Below, piece after piece: positions 12,601-24,719 of a DNA stretch of 64,000 nucleotides (the stretch's first letter is position 1; the number at the start of each line of letters is the position of its first letter). Source of the stretch: Irpex lacteus (Eukaryota > Basidiomycota > Agaricomycetes > Polyporales > Irpicaceae). The notes below the pieces were generated by a model. The model saw only the letters and a program-made list of their open reading frames with translations. It was not told the origin of the DNA and did no database searches. The stretch is taken from positions 744,001 through 808,000 of the forward strand of contig MQVO02000007.1 in the NCBI GenBank assembly GCA_001986395.2, in the 5' to 3' direction. The position numbers and the translations under genes were made by a program.

Positions 12601-15600
12601 AGAGTGCCCTCGATCATCAGAGATCAGCCACAACTCAACTATCATTCGGTCGTCTGCCTGCGAGTGGATTTGAAGGAGCCATACTGTCAAGGATACTTGG
12701 AATAAAATCGCTGGGAAAATGTAGACGATATCCAGGACTCCTCTCGGTCTGCTCACTGCTCCCCGAATCCAAAGATGCTGACAGGTCTGTGCCAAGACAG
12801 TCTCAATGGAAGCAAAAGGGGTAGAGCGCCATGGAAACGGAGGCATTTCATTTTCGGTGGTGCGCGATATTATATCACGCTGCACTAATCGAAGTACCCA
12901 GTATATGGCCACGGAAATTGAACGTAGGCTCGAGCGCATTGATTTCCAATGACGTCAGGAGTGCTGTTGACTCCAAATTGATAAGACAAGAGTAATGTAA
13001 TACTATCGAAGTGCGTATAAAAACCATACAAGGATTGAGTGGGATTGCCTACTTCAAGCATACTATTGACGTTGCCGGGGCCCAGATGTTCTGGGACTGA
13101 GTGGTAATAGATTTACGAGATACTAGTGCCTCTCCAAAGCCATCTATCGACGTATCAAAAAGTCATTAGCAGGGCTGTCAATGAAATAGGAGTGTACCAA
13201 TCGAATCGTTTTTGCCGTAGTTTATTAGCGTGAGAGATGAGCACTAGTGTAGGGACTCTACGCACCCCTCTACGACTCTGGAAATTCAAGATAGGAGGTC
13301 GTGGCGGGAAAGGAGCGACTTGCGTTTGTCGGTACAGACCTGCACAGCGCACAAGACAATTGCCGAGTGCGAACATGACATACTCACCGGACTAGTCATA
13401 AGAAAGACAGGACGGCCCGAAATCCATTGAGCGACACCACGCTTGCCGAAAAAGAGGAGACGAAGGGATCGTCGTTCGTCCATCTCCTGGAACGTTTCCA
13501 ACAGATACCGACAAACTACGACCTCCCGAGTCTTCGAAGCCTCTCCCGACGGTGTCGAATGGTGCCGTCATACTCGTCCTGCATTATTAGGACGTCTTTT
13601 CACGTAGCACTGCACCCACCATCAAGCTTTACGCGCGTGATAACCCATGGAAGGGTACACGCCGAAGTTAGGCCGATATGGCACTCCTGCTGATGAGGTC
13701 ATCAGTCAGCAACTGAACATCAAAGTGACCAGCAGATGTGAGGGACGGAGGCGGTACGTATAACACTGTGCGAAGCAGTACACCCGAAGGGGCAGTGAGC
13801 TCGGGGGATGTGGCCGCGATTCCGATTGGTGCATTGATACGGACCACTGTGATAGGTCGTTTGAATGACGCTGGGCGGTGATTCGTGCAGTGTGAACTAA
13901 TCTTTATAGGTCTAGACGAGACGCGAGCCACGGATCGTCTGACCTAATGTGGGCAAGACAGAGATGGATGAGGTCGAGTTCACAGACCTATGCGGACATG
14001 ATTGAGACGTGTGGGTAGGTTGCCGTGAACGATGATGTCGATAGCACAGTGGATAGCGCAGGCGAAGATTTGATGTCACCAATATGCCATACTCACGTCT
14101 ACAACCACTGCTATAGATAATCAGCACAGGTACTGTAACATGAGATGTGATTATAGCAAACGGACCATCACATGCCTGATACTGGCAAGATGTTGTAGTG
14201 CCACGCACGGGTAATCAGCATGTGAATGTGGCCATGACAATCAGGCAAGACGCTTCGCTACGAAGGTAACAGTGAGAGATAGAGTTCGGCGCAGGTGTAT
14301 TCGCAACTTGCCTGGATGCTGTAGGGCGTTCCGAAATGTGCGGGAGCGATGGTGTGGCACTTGTTGCACTGGCATACGTACGATGCGCGGAACAAGGCGT
14401 GTGTCGTATCTTTATCCCACGAGTCTGTACGACAGCGGCGCAGCATGGCCATCTGGTCCTGATAGACAAACCTTTGCTCATTGAATGTGGTGGCGTTGAT
14501 GTTCGGTCGGGCGAGTGGGCGGTATGGGATCGAATGTCCTTGTAAGGATTCTTCAAGCTGGTTACTCGCGCAAGTGTCAGAGCTTGGCGGGCACATACCT
14601 GGAAGTCGACGCTGGATAGCCAGTTCCAGGACCCAGCGCATTGGAGATTGAAGCTTAACGGAGGTTAGTGCTCTTTGGGCCATTCATTGGCCACGGAGAA
14701 TATCGAAGAGTACGTTCATTGCCCGGGAGGTGCGTGAGAAGCCCGAGTTGTAGTGGTCTAACCATTCAATTCGGGATCTTCAAACGTTACGGAGTGTATA
14801 CAAAGGGCGCTCTTGATAGCGTTTCCTTTCTGCGGCATTCGATGCGCACATTACACCGATATTGTGCAGGCTCTCATTCTATGAAAGCGCGGCTTGAGGT
14901 TATTCAAGCATCGTGGATGTGCTAGTACTGTATTTTTGGGCAAGACTCACCCATGTTCGAGTCCAACATGTCCAGGAAGCAGTTGACAGTTTGGATAGTT
15001 GATATCCCGGTATTACCTATAAGCTCACTCTACACAGAGTTTAATGCTTGATTAGTCCATTGCTGTGGGGCGCATATCTAGAGTTCCGCCAGCGCGAAGT
15101 TCAGGATCTCGGATGCGCACCCGACCACCTACAATTTCATCGCGCTCAGCGGCGTTCAGTGGGAATCGAATGTCATGGTCGCCATAGATAGATAGAAGCC
15201 CTTCTATGTAGTGTTCTGTTCGTTCAGCATGCCATAGGCGCACTCGTATGTGGAAGGACGGAAGTTGCGCCGCTGTAGGAGGTGGTTGCCCTCAACCTCA
15301 ATGTCCGACATCGGGGCAACGGAAGAAGGCCACGCACCTCTGTTGGACAGATGAGAGGAACAAGTAAGTAACGTAACTCTCTCACCTAACACGCATGGCT
15401 CGTTTTGATGCTCGCTCATGCTGTATAGCTGAATATGAAACAAAGATAGAGTTACATCGTCGCGTCGCGTACGGTACCGAGCAATTCAATGTGGACGTTC
15501 GTTTGAGCTGCCCGAATTTGGCAATCTCATTGAAGCTGGCCTATGCTGCAAATTCACGACTTTAACATTCGTATATACGCGCAGGAGACTGGGTGTAAGT

Positions 15601-17079
15601 ACCTAGTGTTGACATGCATTGTGCGTCGGTGATCGTTACTAGCAAGTTGCAAAGCTAACAGTCTGCATCACCGTAGCCGCTCCGGGATTTCCCGAACGAC
15701 GCTGATTTGTGCTGCACCTTTCATCCTGACTCCAGCTCTAGGTAACAAGCAAGCGCAAGGCATATTGAAGCTTACGGGATCTCTTTCCACCAGATATGGG
15801 CAGCATTTCAAGTGCGAGAGACAGCACGCCACAGCATTGGCCGGGCGGCGGCGTTCAAAAACTACACCTGCCTAATCTGGAAGCCCCTTGCGACGCATGG
15901 ACCTAGACCCATCGGATCAACTGTGATCGAAAGAATCTGCCTCCGTCGTCGCCGTACCTTTCAACTTTCAGCCTCCTCGACCTTACCGAGGACCGAAGGA
16001 TTAGCAGAACGAGAATTTACTCAGGTCGCGGCCGAAGTCTCCTGCCAAGTGCGTAGTCGATGCATTTTTACTTCCGTTAGGCTTACCAAAGTTAATCCCG
16101 ACAGCGTTGTGGGTTTGTCGAGGAAGTCGATCGTACCACTCATGTGTGCCTCATCTATATTCTGGAATGTCACGGTTACACATGCCACCACATCTCACTG
16201 GCATTCAACCACTTGGATGCAGCACTGCAGTGTGTACGAAATTATCTCTCCTATACGACCATTGACAAAAGCACGAGACAGCCAGAACTGCTACCAGTTG
16301 ACCATGTACTACACACCGTGCAGAGTTCCATTAAGCAGTTTATCTAAACAGTTGCACCCAGCGATCGCGAGACGGCTACAACATTCCGCTCACCTTCGTA
16401 GCCCCCATCCCCATTTAGTATCCTGCTTAGTTGGCAGAGGTCGATCGGCATACTAATCCTGCTTCGGCCCCGAAGATCTGGAGGTATTTCGCGATTCTAT
16501 CCCCTTCAAGCTCGTGAAAATTGAAGTGGATGTGAGATCATCCAATGAAGTGCTCCAGGTATGTCATCGTTCGATCTTTTCAATTCCGCGAAGGCTCGTT
16601 CTTACTTTCAGGCAAGTACATATGTCATGGTTCATTTAGAAACACTGATCACGAAGATTTGTACCGGTATTCTCATCCGGGCCAACCTTACAGAGGTGCA
16701 CTCTGCGAGACGAAATCTACGCCCACAATGCCCTGGAAGTTTATTTGATGTATCTTCAAGTTCTTTTTGACCAGCTGCAGCGAAAATGCGTGCGAGTTCG
16801 CGCTGCGACATCTCCGTGTGTTGCGATGCTACGTTCTGAGTGGTCATCGCCTTTCGGGAGATCTCATGCGAAAGATACAGCCGTTAAGGTTTTATCTCAC
16901 CGAAGTTTCATGCGGCACGGAATGTACACGTCCAACTTGTTTTTGTCTAAGGGCACTACTCCTTCCTCTTTGGGCTCTGAATCTTCTCTTTCGGAATGTG
17001 GAAGCCTTCGGAACTCGCTTTGCTGGTTGTTGATCGACCCTCATGCGGTGAGTGTGAGTATACTGCACGCTTATACATA
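9600..17079. other. Decayed intron-rich sequence in spacer
   Basis: About 7.5 kb without an intact gene. Splice-donor-like strings are common (for example about 10833, 11262, 11606 and 15595). Open frames at 9618-10055 (145 aa) and 15812-16456 (214 aa) show no family I know. A frame at about 15870-15990 is a diverged relative of one at about 21340-21470; shared residues include CL, a Pro and an IEEICLR-like core. A frame at about 9741-9780 resembles one at about 21036-21070, sharing LYFE. These look like eroded copies of one unknown multi-exon gene. Confidence 0.45.
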
Positions 17080-20000
17080 CGACTGTAACAGAACCCAATG
17101 TACGTACCGTGCGTTTTCATTGGATGATTGCTACAGACATTAAAGCCGGCAAGGACGTATCATTGTCGAGCGTGGGTGTGGCCAGATGATTAACGGCAAT
17201 GCGATTGGACTAGGCAGACCCTTGCCATGTGATAGGACGACTAGTACAGGGCGCCGGTAGATGGTTGTCAGGGATCGCAACTTCAAGACGAGACGCCACG
17301 CCTTTCCCCCTTGAGGAAATTCAAGAACGAAGCTGGCAGGTCTCTCGCTACTACGTATACGATCTTCCAGATTGCTTCCAGGTAGAAGATCAACGTCTAG
17401 CAGTGGAGGCTTGTGGAGTGTCAACGTTGGAAAAAGATGAACAAAGTCGGGGGAACATGTTTGCGAGGGCATGGACCGCTCGTGTGTCTCCTTCTGCTCG
17501 TGTGTCGTGTGGTAATCACCTCCCGCTCCCCAAGTAAGTAGCACATGCTACCAAATCCTGCGAACTCAAGTCAGGTAACTCCCTTGTATTGCAGTTGTCG
17601 TAACCACTCACCACCCACGCGCTCAGTGACCCGAGCAGCGTACCCGATACTGCCATTCCCGTACGTACGAGGGCGGATGCGCTCTGACTTGACGTGTATC
17701 CATGATTGCTCCGCACGTCTCACGCTAAAACACGAAGTAAATACATCTAGAGAGCGCTACTTACCATCTGTGTGCTGCTGACAACACCAAGGCTCCAAGC
17801 TCCATCACCCTCGACGCCCGAACACTCCTTTCGCAGTCACCGGTCGTGATGCGCGTGAATAGGCATCCCCGTCCTTGTTCCCATACTGTACTGTGTATAC
17901 GTAGACTTGTTTGATTGCCTGTATTGACTAGTCCACTTATATCTGTGTGCGCAGTGCGCCCTTTTCGTGCAAAGGGTCACTCGGTATGTATTGTGTAAAT
18001 CTTGTTTTTGTGGCCTGCTCACCTTTTGTTGTTTAGTGCTTACACGTTGCCAGCGTACGATGGGGTTATAAAAATCCAATCATGCAACATAATTAACAGT
18101 AGCACTTTCATAGAGACGACTCGGAGGTTGTGTATCAGGCAGAACGTCCGACGTCATCATATTGCGTTTTGATATTGGGCGCTAACTTCAGCTCTAGCCA
18201 GGAAGAAGCCGACTTTGGTTTATCGAGCTCTTGAAGCCTACACCCACCTTCAGTGGAGTTTCGCGGCCACAGTTCTGGCCAATATCAAGCGTATTCTCAT
18301 GCTAGTACGTTCGGTAACCTTGTGTGATTGATTATTACTGACATACTACTAGGACTCTTTGACAGCGACAAAGCGTCCGGCGATTCAACATACGCCACTA
18401 ACAGCGCATTTGGCAAGCTTTGTGAGCGTCGAATAACGGTGCTCTAGCTTTTGTTGATTTACTTTGGTCACAGTCCTCGTTCACGAGCGACGGTAAGTAC
18501 CAAGTGCTATTGATTGGGTAAAACACTGACGAGCCACCATATCGAGAGCTAATCTTTGTTGTTCAGAGCTTTTCTCTTCACAATAAGCCTTATCAGCTCA
18601 CACACGCTACACAAAGCCGATGTGAGAACCCAGGTCTCCGAATCACCCGACTATGCCTATCTAGGATTCCGCTGTCTCGTCCAGACGCTGTGGTCTCGCC
18701 GGCGACGTCAAAGCTTCACAAGTACGGCCATCATACTCCTCGGGCGGTGGCGGCGCCCTCTTTTAAGTTCTCGTGTGCCTATCAAGTACGCGTTTGGTTT
18801 AGACTCGCTTTCTTTCCTTGTTCTTGACCTCATTTGTTGGCCGGGCCACCATCTGCTCCCTTCAGGTCTCGACGCGTTACATCTAGCCCTGTTGACAGAG
18901 GACAGTCGATTGTAAGGTACGCAATGTCATCGCAAGGGCGTTGGTGTAACGTGTGGCCACTAACTCAATCATGCAGGCATATGGCACTGTCTTTCGAGTG
19001 ATAGGGACAGTTTTCCGAAAACATAGGATCGTTCGCCCGAACATGATCCAGTCAACATACTTACTTACCCACATACTAGCCTCCTCCGGACAACCCTATG
19101 CAATGTAGCAGGAACCCCCTTTGCTTACCGGGTTACCGCAGCGCTTTCCAAGCTCCCAACCCGAAGTTCGCCCACCGGTCCCGCCGCCTCCGGTTCTTCG
19201 TCCCAACAAATCGGCGGACACCGCATTGCTCATTCGTAAGGCACGCATAACTTAGCACTTAGCCTTCAATCTCGGATCGGCCAACAGCGAGATCTACATT
19301 GACTTTGACGTCCATCATGGAGGCAGGTGCAACGTGCTGCGACGACCGGGGCCTTAGCGCCGTTGACCTGGCGACCTTGGACAGCGGGCCTTGTGGTCGA
19401 TAGGCTTACGACTCGTGCACGCACGCTCTTTCGTGCGAACTGAAGAGCACTGCGCTAGGCTTGCAGTACGACGAGGCGCATCAAAGTCTCCCATAGAAGT
19501 ACTATGCTATTCACAGGTAAGTCGTTTATTAGTTCGTAATGGCTTATCAGCAATGCTCACTGCTCACTGGCAGGGCTGCGCTTTCTACGACCACGCAAAC
19601 GCGCCATGAATGTATCCCGACCTACGTGGGACTTAGGAGCGGTTGATAAGCTTAAGCCTTATTGACCCAATGAGATGACGCCATATTTCTCCTGCTTCCC
19701 GTGTACGCAGAGTCGTTCGTTCGCCCTTTCGTGTACCTGTGCTAACGGTTTCAACGAATAGTCGAGTGAAACCGGAAATGCTTCGGTAAGTACGTACCGT
19801 CTCGTCACTCTGCACGTCCATTGGCCCAGGCAAGGCTGACGGACTCTTTACAGCCTTTCCATTTCATGCATTCTATCTGTCGTACTATATGTACACAAGC
19901 GATCCGAATCTAAAACTCCCTCGAATGTTGTTAGGGCCCGAAACCATCACGCGAACCATCTCTTTTGCTGAGCCTAGTGAGTTCCTCGGAGTTATGGATA

Positions 20001-20397
20001 TCGTACACGACCGGTACGGTGCAGGTCAAGGTCCATAAACAACGCGATTACGCCGAGGATTATCAACGGTAAGCTACGTACCCACATCACCGGCGTACTC
20101 TATGCGCATGATACTCATACTTCTTTCATCTCAGTTTTCATCAGTGCTAGGATGTTGGCTTGTGACAGCGAGTGCTCTCTAGTGCGGGACCGATACTGTA
20201 ACCAGGAGTTTCACCGTCACCGCAGCCCCAACATATTGGGTGCACTACGCCTCTTTCTCCATCATCTGGCATATCATCCGAGTCCTATGGAGAGCGAGCT
20301 CCGGATGGGCTCCATACCCCAGATCTACGCCTAGTGTGGGGTAGAGGTAGATCTTTTGGTTGGAGGCGATGCGGGCTCGTGGTGTTCCATACTTCGG
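17080..20397 (-). repeat. Right arm of large inverted repeat
   Basis: Reverse-complement partner of the left-edge arm. It is about 3.3 kb, against 3.8 kb on the left; the difference comes from scattered indels, including about 116 bp near the inner end. On the plus strand it contains exon-like islands with canonical signals, such as an acceptor before 18472, a GTAAGT donor at about 18494 and an acceptor before 18568. Several frames in between have stops, so no intact gene can be built. The open frame 18556-18915 matches a minus-strand frame in the left arm (1492-1950), with many replacement differences. Confidence 0.85.
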
Positions 20398-21964
20398 TGC
20401 GTTTTCGGACGCGATTACTGGGTTATCATCTCATTGAGAGTGCTGATAAGATCTCCTTCAGAATCTCCGTTCAGAGCCAGCCAAGGCATGATCAACACGA
20501 AGAAGGCATTTTCCTCCACGATGTCGAGTGGGAGCTGTGTAGTGCTCGTCTCATCCGTATGCTGCCAGGCTATTACCTTCTCTTCGCGTGAGAGGGGGCT
20601 ATTTGCGTGCGGACTAGATACTTACTCGGAAGATACACTGTGGCTACGAGTGAGTAGCCTTACTACGCCTCATATCTGTCTTCAAGTCATATGCATACGG
20701 CATATACAATATTGCTGGTTTGCTCCCAGTAATGCCGATCGAGAAGTCGTATGTAGACTGCCCAATCCGTGGCCAGCGACGAAGTCCAGCCGATCGTCTA
20801 CCATATGAAAAGAAGCTTCGATCGCCCTTCATCACGATGGTGTCCACAAGTCTGGTAAGTTAGAACACGCAGTTTCTATAATCCGTATAAACTCCAGATT
20901 ATGAGGGTGCTTCTATCTACACAGACCAGCTGTCACACCTGTCATTGTAGATCGCATCCTGTCACTCCAACCTTGGTCCATAATCGGAAGAAGCAGCAGG
21001 AACGCGAGGATCCCCCGCATTCCATTTCGCGATCCCTCATTGAACAGTTCAGACTCTATTTCGAGGGTAATTATTCGGTCCCGGATTATCCTTTGGCAGG
21101 CTAGAAATCTCCTCAACGTCGGGTTGTGCTCAAGTGAGTCGTGAAATGGCTATTTTGGCTTATTTCAGCGTACGTCTATCCAATGATAGACCACTTTCCT
21201 GAATTTGCCATTTATTCCCCCATAGGTCAGAACATGTCACACACGTCGACATGACTTATGTCGCACGATCGCCCGAGTTATCCGAGACAATTCTTCTGGG
21301 ATAGAAGACACGACGTTCGAATTGCCGTCACACTACAACTGCCTAGTTAGGACAAATCTCTGCAATACAGGAAGGTTCACGCCGATCAGTTTGATCGAGG
21401 AGATTTGCCTCCGCTGTGCCTTGCGCCTTCTTCCCGTACCTTCAACCTTTCATCCATCCCGACTAGACCAGCGGCAGCCGTCCAGCCATGTTGAACACTC
21501 CGACGGGCGCATGATCAGGGGCGGGCAGTGCACGCTGTCTTTGTGTCGGGTATGCTCGTTAGTTGCCGAGGCGCAACTCCTGAAGCTTGAAGGTCACAAC
21601 GTGAACTGCAGACAACAAATAGTACACTTTGTATCCATTGTGGGCGATGGCCGTAAAAGTCGATGTCGTCTATAGCTCATAGTACCGAGAATGATATACG
21701 CGTGCAGTTCTACGACTTTGAATCCACATGCCGTATGAAGGGCTTATATTACGGCGCCGTTGTTGAGGGGAATTCTCAACGTGATCACTCGCAAACCAAC
21801 TTTACGTTTACAGCTTGTGATAAATAAAATAAATATGAAGTAACGTAGCCTTCGAGCTATCAAAGCCCGACTGAAGCATTAGAATACAGTGTGTCCGATC
21901 CAATCCAATCCATCTCACAAACTCGACAACATCAAGCTCTTCCGTCTCATCACCTCGGCCGCTT
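20398..21964. other. Flank of right repeat arm, decayed coding-like islands
   Basis: Frames at 20334-20591, 20901-21104 and 21322-21675 look partly coding. Two of them resemble spacer sequence at 9.7 and 15.9 kb. No complete gene can be assembled and the product is unknown. Confidence 0.4.
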
Positions 21965-24632
21965 TCAATCCCTCTTTCCTCTAAACACCTTGCTCACCTT
22001 GCGAGCAAGAGACCCGACGAACTCGCCAACAATCCAAGCCCTGTCCTTCTCCGGCTCGGATTCTTTCACCCGCTTCACTCGTCCATCCGAACTCCCTTCT
22101 TCCAGGCCCCTATCGGACCCGTCGTCGAAGGGACGCTTCAAACTTGTACGAGAACTTGAAACCGTACCCGATGCGAAACTGCCAGACGTCGAGAGAGGCG
22201 GAGCACGGGGGTAAGTCTGGAAGTTGAAGGGTTCGCCTAGTCCACGCGATGAGCTACGACCCGCGAGGCCTGAGGATGATCCGATAGACCTGGCCACACG
22301 ACCAGAACCAGCGATAGAACGTGAGCTCTCCGATTCTCGTGCAAAATGCTTTTCTTTGGCTTCAGCGACCTCGCGGTGGCTGTCCATGACGGTCTGCTTC
22401 GGGAACTGGTCTTTGACCGCGTCGTCGTGCTCGGGCCATCCCTCTCCATTGAGGATAAGATCCAGGGAGTCGATGATCTTGTCGACCATCTCAACAACTT
22501 TCGGGGCATCGTTGCCGAGCGTGGCAACGACTGCTGGTTGTAAGCCACGAGAAATCAAATCTTGAGAGAAGTAATAATCCTTGAGAATATCCGCGAAATG
22601 GTGAAGAGCCTTGGTGAGTGGTTCGCTTTCGAACTGGATCTGCCGGATCCTGTTTCCGGTCAGAGCGGCCATCTTGTGATCCCCACCGACGCAGTGAACT
22701 TGCCCGCCCGCTTTGACGAGCATACGTTGCTCGTCAAAGAGGTCAAGATCAGGCTCGCCGGAGGTTATTTTGAAGTAGTGAAGGGAGATGTAATAAAACA
22801 CCCAGAATGTCGACTCTACGTCGTCATGAATACTGTGGGTCTTCGTTGCATCCATGAGAAGCCCTATCGATATGAACTGCCAAGTTCCCTGATCACAATC
22901 CGCCTATCAGCCGTTATAATTGAAGTATGACTTAGAAGATGACATACCGTACGATAGGGATGACTTATCCTTTCAGGGTCAACATGAATAGCGTGGTCCC
23001 AGTCGTTCAATATGCCAGAAAACTCCTGACTTAACATGATATTCGCTGCACTGATATCACGATGTAAAATCCCGCCCTTGTGGTACGCCAACATTATAGC
23101 TATGGAGTGATGTCATTCAATGCGTACAATCATATAGAAGGATCATGACACACACCTTCCAACGTATTACGGATAGCTTGAAGGAGCTCTTTCGAGTTTC
23201 GGACCATGTGCAAGGGAAGTGCCAGCTCTTGTACCACACGGTGACGGATATGCTCGCGAAGCCAGGCGGTAGGTCGGAACCACTGATACTTGGGATCTCC
23301 GAAGTCTTGCGTTTGCGTGCGCTGCAGCGACTCCCCATCCAACAAGCGAACATCGCCACTAACGATGACAGTCGGGAGAAGAGACTTGAGGCGATCCAAG
23401 TCCAATTTACGCAGGTCCTCATATATCTTCGCTTCTGAGAACAAGCCTTCCCCCTCGGCGCGCCAAGTATCCTTGAAGAATACCAATTTCTTCTCGTGTA
23501 CCCCCCATGCAAGATATCCACGAGTCGCGCGGCCACAAAGAGAAGAGATCTCAGTGAACGGCCTGCAGATGATGTAGTCCCGTCCCTTGGGAGCTTCGTC
23601 ATCCTCAGTCTCAGGATCCACGTGAACTTTGTACGCGGGATACAAAGCGTCAACGGTACGCTCGAGTTGGATCTTGAGGTGAGCGGGATAGTTGAACTGC
23701 GCAAGATGAGTTTTGACGGCCGCATCGAGGAGAGAGATGTCGTCCTTGTCGGCCTTCTGAACGTGACAGTCGAAGCCACGTTGCTCAGGAGTCGCCTTCG
23801 AGTAGCGGAAGAGGAACTCAGCTAGCCAGCTGTTCTCGCCATCATGATAGTTGAAGCGTTCGGAGACCAACGCCCCAGCGCGATCCCAACGGATGAGTCG
23901 GGCGTAATGACCGATGATGGAGATGGAGAATACATGAGAGCGATGTTGGAGGGCCATGACATTACTGACGTATTGGATCTGCTGGCCACGATGAAAGATA
24001 CTCTGGTTGGTCATCTTGGACAGGTATTCTTTCTTGATGGCGCTCCTGTCATTGACCAGCGAGTGGAAGGCGTCCTGGCAAGATTCAGGCTTGATCTCAA
24101 TCACGATGTCCATGGTAGAGAGAGATTTGTATAGGACGTCAGAAGCAGCTACGTCGCTTTTGAAAATCCCAAAGTCAGGTTTCAGTTTCGCAGACACATC
24201 CGGCGTCGATGACGTGTCTCGAATAGTGAAGCCAGGGCAACAGCCCGAATCTTTGATAGCTTTCGCCTGATGGAATCTGTCAGCCATCGAGAAGATCCTC
24301 AAGAGAAAGCGAGGACGTACAAATGGTTTGTACATATCATTCTCCTTTCCCTTTCCTTCAGTGACCGCCTTGAAGTCTACATCCGGAGTGGCAGCGTCTT
24401 TGACCTCCGGGAGAAACTTGATGATTTCCATTGGCGGGACCTCGCCGACGATGAGACCAGTCATATCGTCACAAGCTTGGAGGCGTCTGTCGTCTAGCTT
24501 AGCGATCTGCCTCGCAAAGGGAAAGAAGTCGGAGCCGGTAAGTTTGCGAGGGGAGCCCTGCGGATTAGGAGTCGAGTTAGATTCGACGCCTGGAGTCTGA
24601 GGACTGGGAGTCTGAGGACGGGGTTGAGACAT
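21965..24632 (-). CDS. FunK1-type fungal protein kinase
   Basis: Four exons: 24632-24321, 24266-23156, 23099-22948 and 22888-21965, about 832 aa. The fungal-type FunK1 signature is complete: catalytic loop HRDIS at about residues 487-491, NDWD in place of DFG, then RTGTWQF created exactly by the third splice, followed by a DDVES element. FunK1 kinases are Ser/Thr-kinase-like and expanded in multicellular basidiomycetes; substrates are unknown. The N-terminus is Pro/Ser-rich and the C-terminus (after about residue 690) is a Ser-rich, basic tail. The first intron (24267-24320) is 54 nt and stop-free, so retention would add 18 aa. I splice it because of its GTACGT donor, CTGAC branch site and CAG. 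An ATG also occurs at 24662, but a TATATAAA at about 24692-24700 would leave almost no leader, so 24632 is preferred. Confidence 0.9.
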
Positions 24633-24691
24633 TGTGTCAGAGTGAGGAAAGGGACGTGACATTGCACTCACCTAGCGTGCCAGAGGACGTT

Positions 24692-24700
24692 TATATACTG
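24692..24700 (-). promoter_or_regulatory. TATA box of FunK1 gene
   Basis: TATATAAA on the minus strand, about 60 bp upstream of the preferred ATG (24632) and only about 30 bp upstream of the alternative ATG (24662). Confidence 0.6.
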
Positions 24701-24719
24701 CGCGCCTCGTGTTGGCCTT

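Noticed and set aside
15812..16456. 214-codon open frame in the spacer
   Set aside because: Composition is not convincing, and the related stretch at 21.3 kb has lost the frame; treated as decayed.
1..20397. Terminal inverted repeats of a known DNA transposon
   Set aside because: No transposase, no defined ends and no target-site duplication could be seen; kept only as an inverted repeat of unknown origin.
24660..24671. GTG at 24671 or ATG at 24662 as the start of the FunK1 gene
   Set aside because: GTG is not a normal start in fungi, and the ATG 24662 is only about 30 bp from the TATA box; 24632 is preferred.
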